64,000 nucleotides of DNA from Clostridia bacterium (GCA_017407835.1 JAFQVV010000006.1:1-64000), one strand, 5' to 3'; positions 32,688 through 40,686 are shown, numbered from the stretch's first letter. A program made the numbers and translations. Notes: a model not told the origin generated them from the letters alone.

Positions 32688-33361
32688 GATGTGGAAGAGT
32701 CCGGGATGATTTCAGGTGCAATCGTCACCGCGTCCCTTTCCTCCTCGGGCTCGGGGAGCAGCTGATCGTCGCCGACGAGCTCACCGACAGTCTCGGTCTC
32801 GGGCACCGGCATAGTCCCCATGAGTACCGTAGTTTCCACATACGGCTCGGTGGTGACAGTAGAATCGTCCTCCGGTTCGGGCAGGTCTGTTTCGGGTAAT
32901 GGGGCGCCCATCGTAGACTCTTCAGGTCCCGGAAGCACAGGATCCCCCATCAGCGGCTCGACCGGCATCAGCCCTTCCACAACAGGTGGCTCGGTAGTCG
33001 TAGTCGATTCCACCAGCTCACCGGGAAGATGCGTGGTCTGCTCAATCTGCTCACTTCCCGTGGTATCAGGGGGGAGCATATCCCCCTGCAGCTGATTGTT
33101 GCGGGAAAAGGGATTGTCACAGGAAGCGAGATTAACGCTCAGCAGTCCCATGGACAGGCCAACAACTGCAATGCGCTTCCCCAGAGAACGGCGTTCGGAG
33201 AGACTTCGCTCCAGCCGGCGAAGCTCGGCCTCGCAATAGGGGCAGGTACCGATACATTCCCCCGTATGCGTGCATGCACGTTCCGCATAGGGAATATTGT
33301 TGGCAGCGGCAATATCGCGGCGGATTCGGCGCAGAAGATTGCATTTTTCTTTTCCGGTCAT
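32684..33361 (-). CDS. Cys4-motif protein with membrane segment and long extracellular tail
   Basis: 225-residue protein not assigned to a named family. An N-terminal cytosolic domain has Cys at 30, 36, 40 and 43 in ERACTHTGECIGTCPYCEAE, suited to zinc or Fe-S binding. Then comes a helix of about 18 hydrophobic residues ending LASC at about position 81, a lipobox-like end. The rest is a 140-residue Pro/Glu/Thr-rich, probably disordered tail (many EPP, PEPE). It is coupled to the radical SAM gene by overlapping ATGA, which suggests a partner or substrate role. Start ATG 33361 follows AGGAGG. Confidence 0.75.
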   Translation of the reverse strand: MTGKEKCNLLRRIRRDIAAANNIPYAERACTHTGECIGTCPYCEAELRRLERSLSERRSLGKRIAVVGLSMGLLSVNLASCDNPFSRNNQLQGDMLPPDTTGSEQIEQTTHLPGELVESTTTTEPPVVEGLMPVEPLMGDPVLPGPEESTMGAPLPETDLPEPEDDSTVTTEPYVETTVLMGTMPVPETETVGELVGDDQLLPEPEEERDAVTIAPEIIPDSSTS

Positions 33362-33461
33362 GGCAATTTACCTCCTGATGATTTCAATGGATAAGACGCA
33401 AAAAATTTGTTTTTGTTCCCAAGCACAGCAGAATTTTCTCCGCGCCGATATCGGAGCAGAC

Positions 33462-33490
33462 TTGACAGGGATACAAAAAAATGATACAAT
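33462..33490 (+). promoter_or_regulatory. sigma-A promoter for Dabb gene
   Basis: TTGACA (33462-33467), 17-base spacer, TACAAT (33485-33490). Confidence 0.72.
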
Positions 33491-33526
33491 ACCATCATCA
33501 CAATCAAACCCGAAAGGATATATGCT

Positions 33527-33829
33527 ATGATCCGTCACGTTGTTATGTGGAAATTCAAGGAGGAAGCTGAGGGCAAGACCAAGGCCGAGAATATGCAAAT
33601 CGTCCGCGATTCTCTCTTTGCCCTGCTTCCCATCATCCCCGAGATCAAGCTCATGGAAATCGACTGCGACATCTCCCATACCGAAATGTCCTATGACATG
33701 ATGCTCACCACCGAGTTCGAGTCGGTGGCATCCATGAAAGTTTATGCAGAGCATCCCGAGCACAAAAAGGTACAAGCTTTTGTGAAAGCGGTGCGGGAAG
33801 CCCGCATCGTCCTCGACTGCGAGAGATAA
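33527..33829 (+). CDS. Dabb (stress-responsive alpha-beta barrel) domain protein
   Basis: 100-residue dimeric alpha-beta barrel protein: MIRHVVMWKFKEEAEGK with the conserved first-strand His, LFALLPIIPEIKLMEIDCD and the C-terminal EHPEHKKVQAFVKAVRE helix. Members include small monooxygenase-like and stress proteins of unclear activity. Own promoter and terminator. Confidence 0.88.
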   Translation: MIRHVVMWKFKEEAEGKTKAENMQIVRDSLFALLPIIPEIKLMEIDCDISHTEMSYDMMLTTEFESVASMKVYAEHPEHKKVQAFVKAVREARIVLDCER

Positions 33830-33837
33830 TCGGCAAA

Positions 33838-33892
33838 GCATAAGAAAATCGGTCTGCCGCGCTGCGTCAGACCGATTTTCTTATGCTTTTTT
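33838..33892. terminator. strong bidirectional terminator
   Basis: Nineteen-base perfect stem GCATAAGAAAATCGGTCTG / CAGACCGATTTTCTTATGC with a GC-rich loop and T-run, between the Dabb gene and the opposite-strand HTH gene. Confidence 0.85.
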
Positions 33893-33909
33893 GCTTTTCC
33901 CAATAAACC

Positions 33910-34329
33910 TCAATAACGAACCCACCCCATCGTGGGAACAAATACATCCACAATCCATTGGGTACAAAGGATGGCGACAAGAACACACAGCACAACAAAA
34001 AGACGCTTAAGCCAAGTATCTTTGTTGGCCAGTATTGACTTATACATATTTACAACCTCAGATTCCATCACCTTGGTGACAGAAGCCTGAGCGCGGTCTG
34101 CAATGAGCAATTCGGCATCAATCGGCGGCTTGACGGAAATGCCGGCAATCTCATCCAGGGAACCATTCATAGCAGTTACGATTGCCACCATTGTTTGAAA
34201 GTTGGCATTTTCACCGTTTCCCGCCAGGATTCGGGTGATGGTTGACTCGGAAATACCACTTATTTCCGCAATTTGAGCAGTCGTGAGTTTTTGCTTATTT
34301 TTCAAGGCTTTCAGGCGTTCGGCAATCAC
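33910..34329 (-). CDS. membrane-anchored helix-turn-helix protein
   Basis: 139-residue protein with an N-terminal Xre-type HTH (LTTAQIAEISGISESTITRILAG) and a C-terminal membrane span (LFVVLCVLVAILCTQWIVDVFV). A middle coiled region (ASVTKVMESEVVNMYKSILA) may give dimerisation. Such proteins tether DNA binding to the membrane. The promoter lies about 200 bases upstream, so the mRNA has a long leader. Targets unknown; the adjacent divergent gene is the TGA-interrupted repeat protein. Confidence 0.8.
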   Translation of the reverse strand: MIAERLKALKNKQKLTTAQIAEISGISESTITRILAGNGENANFQTMVAIVTAMNGSLDEIAGISVKPPIDAELLIADRAQASVTKVMESEVVNMYKSILANKDTWLKRLFVVLCVLVAILCTQWIVDVFVPTMGWVRY

Positions 34330-34527
34330 GGATGCATGTCCTTTCCCTCATCCGTGAGGGTACAAAATGCACCGATAACGGACAAGTACTAAAATTGATT
34401 ATGGATTTTCGGGGAAATTTCGTGTATGATGGAGACACAGAGAAGGTGCAAACACATCGCTCAGGCAATCCATGCATAGACAGACAAAAACTGATCTGTT
34501 GTGGAAAAAATCCCCATGAGCAATTTT

Positions 34528-34556
34528 ATTATACCATGCAAAATGCGATTTGTCAA
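34528..34556 (-). promoter_or_regulatory. sigma-A promoter for membrane HTH gene
   Basis: Minus-strand TTGACA (34556-34551), 17-base spacer, TATAAT (34533-34528), about 200 bases before the ATG at 34329. The leader holds a CCCTCA(c)GGATGAGGG hairpin and no obvious known riboswitch. Confidence 0.75.
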
Positions 34557-34693
34557 CTGATGAAAAGGCGCAGCCCGCCCAAAGGATTAACCGCACTTAC
34601 ATTAGGGCCAACAACGCCAACCCCAAAGAGACAATTTTGCACTCCTGTCAATACAATACATAAATTCATAAAAATACGGAGGAAAATAAAACG

Positions 34694-34828
34694 ATGAGAA
34701 ACACCATCATTACATCACAAACAAAATTTGACCAAGCCGCAATCCACAAAGATCTTCAATATGCACTTACCAAAAGATACGCCAACACCGATGCAGCTGT
34801 ACAAGAAAGAGAAGAGGCTCCCGTTTGA
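34694..34828 (+). pseudogene. 5' part of repeat-protein gene, cut by in-frame TGA
   Basis: 44-codon frame starting at ATG 34694 after a strong ACGGAGGAAAAT site: MRNTIITSQTKFDQAAIHKD and on to AAVQEREEAPV, ending at TGA 34826-34828. The same frame continues without any stop through 43 further codons into the GDYG-repeat coding region at 34958. The two parts therefore look like one gene with a single TGA. This could be a nonsense mutation, a sequencing error or, less likely, recoding. Confidence 0.6.
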
Positions 34829-34957
34829 AAAAAAGCCGAAGCATTCGGCAACGGCGACACAAAAAAAGAACTTGGATATTGTTCGGCCAAGCAGAACATA
34901 CAGCCCCGCGAAAACGATGGAAACAGTACTTCCACGCAGATCAAAATCGGCGCAGAA

Positions 34958-35587
34958 GTGAATATCGCAGGGCTTATCAAAGCCAATGTAGAATGGACAA
35001 AAGCGCATTCGGGCGAGGAAACAAGCCCCCCCAACACAGAGACAGCCGGCAATCGAGGAACAGCTGTCGTCGGTGATTATGGTACGGCAACGGCAGGCAG
35101 GAGTGGTAAAGCCATCGCCGGCGACTATGGTACGGCGACCGCGGGAAGCCGGGGCAAAGCATCGGCCGGCGACTACGGAGGTGCCACAGTGGGCAGAGGT
35201 GGAAAAGCCATCGTCGGTGACTATGGTGTTGCAGCCGCAGCCGGTCAAGGGAAAGCAGAAGCAGGCGATTACGGCACAGCCGTTTCGGGTGAAACAGCCG
35301 AAGTGGGCAAATGGGGATTGGCCGTTGTGCGAGGAATGGAAGGCAAAGCAAAAGGCGGGGTGGGATCAATTTTGGTCATTTGCGAAGAAAATAAAGGCAG
35401 TCCGCAAACTCCCGCATGGATTGCCGTTTTCGTTGATGGAATCGACATCAAAGCCGAAACATGGTATATGCTCAAAAACGGCATATTGATGGAAGTGGCG
35501 GAGGATAACGGATATAAATACCCATCGATGGCCTTTGCACAAAAATTCGAGAGTCTGATTTTTATTGCCCACCCAAGCAGAGATTGA
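34958..35587 (+). CDS. GDYG-repeat protein (3' part of the TGA-interrupted gene)
   Basis: 209-codon frame from GTG 34958, without a good ribosome binding site. It starts with VNIAGLIKANVEWTKAHS, then has five near-perfect 16-residue repeats (consensus A-G-D-Y-G-x-A-x-A-G-x-x-G-K-A) whose GDYG begins at 35072, 35120, 35168, 35216 and 35264, exactly 48 bases apart. Such repeats probably form a beta-helix/solenoid. The C-terminal 85 residues (GSILVICEENKGS onward, GIDIKAETWYMLKNG) look globular. Reading back in frame reaches the RBS-bearing ATG at 34694 across one TGA. The function is unknown. Confidence 0.6.
   Translation: MNIAGLIKANVEWTKAHSGEETSPPNTETAGNRGTAVVGDYGTATAGRSGKAIAGDYGTATAGSRGKASAGDYGGATVGRGGKAIVGDYGVAAAAGQGKAEAGDYGTAVSGETAEVGKWGLAVVRGMEGKAKGGVGSILVICEENKGSPQTPAWIAVFVDGIDIKAETWYMLKNGILMEVAEDNGYKYPSMAFAQKFESLIFIAHPSRD
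35063..35300 (+). repeat. five 48-base tandem coding repeats
   Basis: GDYG codons recur at exactly 48-base intervals (35072 to 35264), coding for a 16-residue repeat. Synonymous differences between copies show that they are not very recent duplications. Confidence 0.85.
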
Positions 35588-35690
35588 AGGCCCCAGCCTC
35601 GCTTCGCTCGGCGCAAGAACCGCTCCCCTTCGCTCTAATCGATTCCCCCTGCCGTTCTTGTATCAAACTTCTCTTGCCCAGACATCTCCA

Positions 35691-35732
35691 CCAAAAGCAA
35701 AAGGCACCCCACAGGGTGCCTTTTGCTTTTGG
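35691..35732. terminator. bidirectional terminator between repeat gene and tRNA-Ser
   Basis: Eighteen-base perfect stem CCAAAAGCAAAAGGCACC / GGTGCCTTTTGCTTTTGG. It abuts the 3' end of the minus-strand tRNA-Ser and follows the plus-strand repeat gene. Between 35588 and 35690 nothing else is recognised. Confidence 0.75.
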
Positions 35733-35821
35733 CGGAGAAGCAGAGATTCGAACTCTGGAGGCGCTTTTAACGCCTACACGATTTCCAGTCGTGCGCCCTC
35801 GACCAACTAGGCGACTTCTCC
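35730..35821 (-). tRNA. tRNA-Ser (anticodon GGA)
   Basis: Minus-strand 92-base tRNA with a long variable arm. Acceptor GGAGAAG/CTTCTCC, anticodon loop CTGGAAA giving GGA, T-arm GTTCGAATC, and encoded CCA. Confidence 0.95.
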
Positions 35822-35864
35822 ATATTCGGGTCATGCGGACGTTGGCTATCCACGCGACTTGTAT

Positions 35865-35893
35865 ATTATACACCATCCCGCAAGAAAAATCAA
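35865..35893 (-). promoter_or_regulatory. sigma-A promoter for tRNA-Ser
   Basis: Minus-strand TTGATT (35893-35888), 17-base spacer, TATAAT (35870-35865). Confidence 0.75.
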
Positions 35894-35965
35894 CCCCTCT
35901 GCGAAAAATTTTTTCGTTTTTTTGCAATTATTTTGCAATTTCCCTCGCTGCCGAGAAAATAATGC

Positions 35966-35994
35966 TTGACAAAACGCTGCAAACAGGATATAAT
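35966..35994 (+). promoter_or_regulatory. sigma-A promoter for yceD-rpmF
   Basis: Perfect TTGACA (35966-35971), 17-base spacer, TATAAT (35989-35994). Confidence 0.82.
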
Positions 35995-36059
35995 ATTACT
36001 CGCTCCGAATTTTTTCGGTATCTACGGAAAGGAACCGCCTCGGCGGTACGGTATGCATT

Positions 36060-36584
36060 ATGCTGCTTGATCTCCGTCCTCTGATGCGCGGTGAAGTGTC
36101 TGCGCTTGACGTGGACTACACCCTGACCCCACCGCCGATGGAGGGTATCATCTTCCCCGAGTCGGCGCATATCCAAGGAAAAATCGTGGACCACGTCGAG
36201 TTCATGCGCCTGACGCTTTGCTGCGATGTCCCCTTTGTCGGCGAATGTGCCCGCTGTCTGACGCCTGTCTCCGATCGTTTGACCTTCGACTTCTCCCGAA
36301 CGATTATGGACGAAAAAGGACTGCGCATGGTCAGCGACACCGAAGATTTCGATGAGGATGAATATGTCACAGTTGTGGACGGCATGCTCGACATTGATGA
36401 GCAGCTGGCAGAAGCCTTGCTCCTGGAGTTCCCTTCCAAGCTGCTCTGCCGTGAGGATTGTCCGGGGCTTTGTCCCAAGTGCGGCAAACCACTCGCCGAG
36501 GGAGATTGCGGCTGTCCCAAAAAAGAAATGGATCCTCGCTTCGAAATTTTGAAAAAACTACTTGAAAAAGATGAAAATGTGTGA
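36060..36584 (+). CDS. yceD: YceD family (DUF177) protein
   Basis: 174-residue protein of the YceD/DUF177 family, linked to 23S rRNA/large-subunit maturation and in most bacteria encoded directly upstream of rpmF, as here. Visible marks are CARCLTPV with the paired Cys, the acidic middle (DTEDFDEDEYV), and the zinc-ribbon-like CREDCPGLCPKCGKPL segment near the C-terminus followed by CGCP. Start ATG 36060 has only a weak ribosome binding site. Confidence 0.92.
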   Translation: MLLDLRPLMRGEVSALDVDYTLTPPPMEGIIFPESAHIQGKIVDHVEFMRLTLCCDVPFVGECARCLTPVSDRLTFDFSRTIMDEKGLRMVSDTEDFDEDEYVTVVDGMLDIDEQLAEALLLEFPSKLLCREDCPGLCPKCGKPLAEGDCGCPKKEMDPRFEILKKLLEKDENV

Positions 36585-36634
36585 TATAATAGAGTGTATT
36601 TAATTGCAGTGACAGAATAAGGAGGGAATAAGCA

Positions 36635-36817
36635 ATGGCAGTACCGAAGAAAAAGGTATCGAAGGCCCGCAGAGATAAGAGACGTTCCAATGTTTGGAAG
36701 CTCGAGCTGCCCGGCATGACCAAGTGCCCGAAGTGCGGCGAGTACAACCTCGCACACAGAGTTTGCAAGGCTTGTGGCTCTTACAATGGCAAGGAAGTCA
36801 TCAAACAGGATGCCTAA
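36635..36817 (+). CDS. rpmF: 50S ribosomal protein L32
   Basis: 60-residue ribosomal protein: [18 protein letters not shown] and a four-Cys zinc ribbon CPKC...CKAC. AGGAGGGAATAAGC ribosome binding site. Co-transcribed with yceD. Confidence 0.98.
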   Translation: MAVPKKKVSKARRDKRRSNVWKLELPGMTKCPKCGEYNLAHRVCKACGSYNGKEVIKQDA

Positions 36818-36827
36818 ATCAAAGGTC

Positions 36828-36870
36828 AGGAATCTTCTCACCCAACGGTGATGAGGATTCCTTTTCCTTT
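36828..36870 (+). terminator. intrinsic terminator of yceD-rpmF
   Basis: AGGAATC(t)TCTCACC / GGTGA(t)GAGGATTCCT stem followed by TTTCCTTTTCC. Confidence 0.75.
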
Positions 36871-37024
36871 TCCCGGCGAGGGATGTATCGCAGATAATGA
36901 AAATGCTTTATGTCCAGTCTGTTAATTCTCGCGCATCGCTCTTCCCATTTCGTCCAAAGCATGATATAATAAACAAACAGTGCGGCATCTCTGCCGTGCA
37001 TTAAACAAAATAAGGTATGGTATA

Positions 37025-38176
37025 ATGATGAAGCGCATTTCTCTGAGAATGTTAAGTATGTTCCTTCTTGCTCTGCTGGCGGTATCTTCTTTCGCCGCGT
37101 GTAATGCCGCCCCCTCCACAGATTCTGATCAACCCTCCGACACCACAAATTCAACCGAACAAACCGAGTCAACCGAACAAACCGGCACCGTTGATCCCTT
37201 TGTTTATTTGCAGGAAGATTTAACCCCCTACATTACATTGGGCAACTACCGCGATATCACAGTTATCCGCGCATCTTCTGTTGTAACCGATGAAGATTTG
37301 GCCGCTTATATTCAGGAAGTGTGTGAATACTATGCTGTCCCCGCACAAATTACTGATCGTGCCGCAGCCGAGGATGACACTGTCAACTTTGATTTTGCAG
37401 GGTATATCGACGGTGAACAGTTTGATAACGGTACCGCTGCAGGCCAGTCCATTACGCTCACGGGAACCGGCGGCTATATTGAGGGCTTTGTTCCTGCCAT
37501 CATCGGCAAAATGCCGGGCGAATCCTTTGAGATTGTCACCACCTTCCCCGAGGATTACGGTGTTGATGAACTCAACGGAAAAGAGGCTGTCTTCAAGTGC
37601 ACACTCAACTACATTGAAGGGGATCTTATTGTCCCCGAATTCAACGATGAGCTGGCACAGGAAATCTCGGAATTTCAAACTGCCGATGAGCTGAGTGCAT
37701 ATCTGCGCACCGCGATGGAAGAGGAGCTGGCAAACTCGTCAATCAACCAGCTCTATACCGATGTTTGGACACAGGTTGTCAACAATGCCACCATCCACAG
37801 CTACCCTGAAGAAAAGGTGCAGTATGTATATGAGCAGAATGTTTCCACATACACCATGTACGGTGCCATTTACTACAACGAAAGCTATGAACAGTTCCTC
37901 CTCCGCCAGGGAATGACCGATGACGATGTGCTCGAAGAAGCAAAGAGCATGATCAAGGAAGATCTTGTTTTCTACGCCATCGTTAAGGCAGAAAACATCT
38001 CGATTTCTGATGAAGAATTCGAAGCAGAGCTTCCCGAATTTGCTGCTTACTACGGTTACGATGATCCGCAGGGGATCGTCGACACCTACGGCAAAGAAGC
38101 CATTGTTGACGGCATGCTCTGGAATAAAACCCAGGATCTGCTCTTAAGCTGGGCAAATATTGTTGATGAAGAATAA
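37025..38176 (+). CDS. trigger-factor-like peptidyl-prolyl isomerase lipoprotein
   Basis: 383-residue exported foldase. A basic N-terminus, hydrophobic core and lipobox FAAC are followed by a Thr/Glu-rich linker (about 30 residues). The middle has an FKBP-type domain: DTVNFDFAGYIDGEQFDNGTA, GYIEGFVPAIIGKMPGES and ELNGKEAVFKCTLNYI. The C-terminal helical part (FNDELAQEISEFQTADEL onward) resembles the trigger factor substrate-binding arms. It lacks the ribosome-binding N-terminal domain of cytosolic trigger factor. ATG 37025 or 37028; the -10 TATAAT is at 36964. Confidence 0.87.
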   Translation: MMKRISLRMLSMFLLALLAVSSFAACNAAPSTDSDQPSDTTNSTEQTESTEQTGTVDPFVYLQEDLTPYITLGNYRDITVIRASSVVTDEDLAAYIQEVCEYYAVPAQITDRAAAEDDTVNFDFAGYIDGEQFDNGTAAGQSITLTGTGGYIEGFVPAIIGKMPGESFEIVTTFPEDYGVDELNGKEAVFKCTLNYIEGDLIVPEFNDELAQEISEFQTADELSAYLRTAMEEELANSSINQLYTDVWTQVVNNATIHSYPEEKVQYVYEQNVSTYTMYGAIYYNESYEQFLLRQGMTDDDVLEEAKSMIKEDLVFYAIVKAENISISDEEFEAELPEFAAYYGYDDPQGIVDTYGKEAIVDGMLWNKTQDLLLSWANIVDEE

Positions 38177-38188
38177 GAAGAATAGCCG

Positions 38189-38224
38189 GAGATGTCACGC
38201 TGATTGGCGTGACATCTCTTGCTT
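38189..38224 (+). terminator. intrinsic terminator after trigger-factor-like gene
   Basis: AGATGTCACGC / GCGTGACATCT stem followed by CTTGCTTTC. Confidence 0.6.
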
Positions 38225-38315
38225 TCGGTAACGATCTTTTCCGGTTACGGTGTGTCATGCTTTGTGTCCTGCCGCATACACTGAAGATATAACTTCAATG
38301 CTGTGAAAGGATCCA

Positions 38316-38879
38316 ATGACCATGCTGATTACCAAAGAATACGATCGCCTGCGTGCGCAGATGTATGCTGAACGCTGGGCACTCGACCGAAATCCGCTTT
38401 TTCTCGACTTCACCGGGCGTGGTGGAGATTGCACCTCTTTTGTTTCCCAAGCCGTGCTGGCTGGCGGATGTGTCATGAACTTCACCCCCACCTACGGCTG
38501 GTACTACATCAGCCCCGATGACCGCGCAGCGGCATGGACGGGGGTACCCTATTTTTATAATTTTTTGCTGACCAACAGGGGGGCGGGGCCATTTGGCGAA
38601 GAAACAGCCCCCGGTTTGCTTGAAATCGGAGATGTGATCCAGCTCGGCCGTGCGGACGGTGTCTACTATCACACCCTTCTGGTCACGGGATTTTCCCACT
38701 CGGGGTATCTCGTCTCCGCCCACAGCGATGATGCCTATAACCGTCCGCTCTCGACCTACACCTTTGACCGTGCCCGCTATCTGCACATTCTCGGCATCCG
38801 AGAAGAAGTGCCCGATCGCGTGGATTGCTTTGAATCTCTGCTCAACGGAACAGCGATCGTGGGTGTGGGCGAGCCGTAA
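38316..38879 (+). CDS. amidase-domain (Amidase_6-type) protein
   Basis: 187-residue protein. The papain-like amidase domain shows GGDCTSFVSQAVLAGG with the catalytic Cys and the YYHTLLVTGFS region with the His, then SAHSDDAYNRPLSTY. Similar domains are found in Firmicutes spore/cell-wall-associated proteins. No signal peptide is visible. Starts at ATG 38316 after GAAAGGA. The substrate is unknown; cell-wall or peptide amide bonds are plausible. Confidence 0.8.
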   Translation: MTMLITKEYDRLRAQMYAERWALDRNPLFLDFTGRGGDCTSFVSQAVLAGGCVMNFTPTYGWYYISPDDRAAAWTGVPYFYNFLLTNRGAGPFGEETAPGLLEIGDVIQLGRADGVYYHTLLVTGFSHSGYLVSAHSDDAYNRPLSTYTFDRARYLHILGIREEVPDRVDCFESLLNGTAIVGVGEP

Positions 38880-38884
38880 GGGAT

Positions 38885-38976
38885 GGGGAATAGTCGTTGG
38901 GGCTTTGCCCCAACACCCCACGCAAGGGGCTTTTTCGAGAAAAGGCCCCTTGCGAATCCCCAAAAAGCTTTCATAA
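38885..38976 (+). repeat. dispersed palindromic repeat, copy A
   Basis: GGGGCTTTGCCCC, a short linker, then GCAAGGGGCTTTTTCGAGAAAAGGCCCCTTGC-type hairpin and AATCCCCAAAAAGCTTT. Two more copies are near 60862 and 62390, each just after a plus-strand gene and before a terminator. Confidence 0.6.
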
Positions 38977-39014
38977 AAAAGGAAACGATGGCGGAGTGCA
39001 CATCGTTTCCTTTT
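38977..39014. terminator. bidirectional terminator between amidase and suf genes
   Basis: AAAAGGAAACGATG / CATCGTTTCCTTTT perfect stem between convergent genes. Confidence 0.8.
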
Positions 39015-39024
39015 GACACGGGAA

Positions 39025-39951
39025 TTATTTTAAGAAGCCGTTGACAATCTGGGCTTCTGCTTCTTCTTCGGTCAAACCGAGCGTCATCAGTTTAATCAGC
39101 TGCTCGCCTGCGATCTTACCGATGGCGGCCTCGTGAATGAGGCTTGCATCAATATGGTTTGCGGTGATCTCGGGAATGGCGGCGACCGTTGCCCGATCCA
39201 TGATGATGGCGTCGCACTCGGTATGCCCAGCGCAGCGATTGTTTCCGTTGATGGCAGAGCGAAAAATTTGGTGCGACTCGTCTCGTGCAACCGAGCGGGA
39301 GATCACATTTGCGCTGCAGTCCTCACCGTCCAGAGCCACAGTAAAATCGGTCTCGGCGTACTGCTTGCCGTGGGTCATGAGCTTCTCGCGAATGACCAGC
39401 GACGCCCCCGCCGCCAGCTTGGCGGTCGTGACGCGCTTGGTCGAATCAACGCCCTTGATCTGGGTGGTGTCCATCTCCATATGGCTGTCCTCTGCCTGCT
39501 CAATCACCGTGGTGGGATTCATCAGGCGCTGTCCGTTTCCGTCCCCTTCCCCATAGTGACGCTCGACATAGTGAACCTTCGCACCTTTTCCCAACACAAA
39601 GCGGTGGATGCCCGAATGCTCGGCATCGGCGTCGCCGCCGTTATGGATACCGCAGCCCGCGACAATCGTCACATCGGCACCTTCGCCGATGAAGAAATCG
39701 TTGTAGACCAGCTCCTTGATGCCGCTCTCGGAGAGGATAACGGGAATATGGACGCTCTCGTTGACCGTGCCGGGCTTGATGATGATGTCAATGCCTGGCT
39801 TATCGGTCTTGGTGACGATATCAATGTTGGCCGTTGTGCGGCGTCCCGCCGATTCGCCGTTGGCACGGAGATTGTATGCCCCCGTGGGAATCTCATGCAG
39901 ATCGGCGACCTGCTTGAGCAGATTTTTCTGAATATTGTTCATCTCACTCAC
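39025..39951 (-). CDS. SufB/SmsB-like Fe-S cluster assembly scaffold
   Basis: 308-residue SufB/SufD-family beta-helix protein. The SufB-type core is visible: DVTIVAGCGIHNGGDAD with the conserved Cys, HRFVLGKGAKVHYVERHYGEG, the TTQIKGVDSTKRVTT region, and the C-terminal IMDRATVAAIPEITANHID with GRIAGEQLIKLMTLG-like ending. It follows sufC by 3 bases. No sufS, sufU or sufD is adjacent. This two-gene arrangement fits the minimal SMS (SmsC-SmsB) type of Fe-S assembly system known in anaerobes and archaea. Confidence 0.85.
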   Translation of the reverse strand: MSEMNNIQKNLLKQVADLHEIPTGAYNLRANGESAGRRTTANIDIVTKTDKPGIDIIIKPGTVNESVHIPVILSESGIKELVYNDFFIGEGADVTIVAGCGIHNGGDADAEHSGIHRFVLGKGAKVHYVERHYGEGDGNGQRLMNPTTVIEQAEDSHMEMDTTQIKGVDSTKRVTTAKLAAGASLVIREKLMTHGKQYAETDFTVALDGEDCSANVISRSVARDESHQIFRSAINGNNRCAGHTECDAIIMDRATVAAIPEITANHIDASLIHEAAIGKIAGEQLIKLMTLGLTEEEAEAQIVNGFLK

Positions 39952-39954
39952 CCC

Positions 39955-40686
39955 TTACAGCTTATTGGTCATGACCGAACAGCTATAGCTCGGGCTTCCG
40001 CCGCCCAGAAGTTCGGGAAGGATCTCATCCCTCGTGCCGATTGCCTTAAGGTGCCCGCCCGCGATGACCACGATTTTGTCGGCGATATTGAGAATACGCT
40101 CCTGATGGGAGATGATGAGAATTGAGCCGTTGACACTCTGATGCAGCCGCTCGAAAACGGTGATCAGGTTGCCGAAGCTCCAGAGGTCGATACCCGCCTC
40201 GGGTTCATCAAAGACCGAGAGCTTGGTGCCCCGCGCGATGATCATGGCAATCTCGATGCGTTTCAGCTCACCGCCCGACAGGCTGGCGTTGATCTCGCGG
40301 TTGATGTAATCGCGCGCACACAGCCCAACCTCCGAGAGGTAGGCGCAGGCATCGTTGATTGACAGATCACGTCCCGCCGCCAGCGAAATCAAATCGCGCA
40401 CCGTCAGCCCCTTGAAGCGGACAGGCTGCTGGAAGGCAAAGGAAACGCCCAGCTTTGCGCGCTCGGTAATGGACGCTTGGGTAATGTCCACACCGTCGAG
40501 GATGATTTTTCCCTCGGTGGGCATATAGATGCCGGCGATCAGCTTGGCGAGAGTGGATTTTCCGCCTCCGTTGGGACCTGTGATAGCAACAAAGCGCTCA
40601 TCAATGGTCAGCGAGACATCGTGTAATATTTCGCGGTCCCCATCGGCATCCGACACCCGATAGGAGACATTTTGCAGTTCAAGCAT
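39955..40686 (-). CDS. SufC/SmsC-like ABC ATPase
   Basis: 243-residue soluble ABC-type ATPase. Walker A is GPNGGGKSTLAKL, the signature ASLSGGELKRIEIAM, and Walker B LSVFDEPEAGIDLW, matching SufC-type ATPases that drive Fe-S cluster assembly with SufB/SufD. The start at 40686 has AGGAGG at 6 bases; an upstream extension would include the promoter. First gene of a two-gene operon with the SufB-like gene. Confidence 0.88.
   Translation of the reverse strand: MLELQNVSYRVSDADGDREILHDVSLTIDERFVAITGPNGGGKSTLAKLIAGIYMPTEGKIILDGVDITQASITERAKLGVSFAFQQPVRFKGLTVRDLISLAAGRDLSINDACAYLSEVGLCARDYINREINASLSGGELKRIEIAMIIARGTKLSVFDEPEAGIDLWSFGNLITVFERLHQSVNGSILIISHQERILNIADKIVVIAGGHLKAIGTRDEILPELLGGGSPSYSCSVMTNKL

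Noticed and set aside
35063..35300. 48-base repeats considered as CRISPR or attachment repeats
   Set aside because: They are contiguous coding repeats with conserved GDYG codons and no unique spacers.
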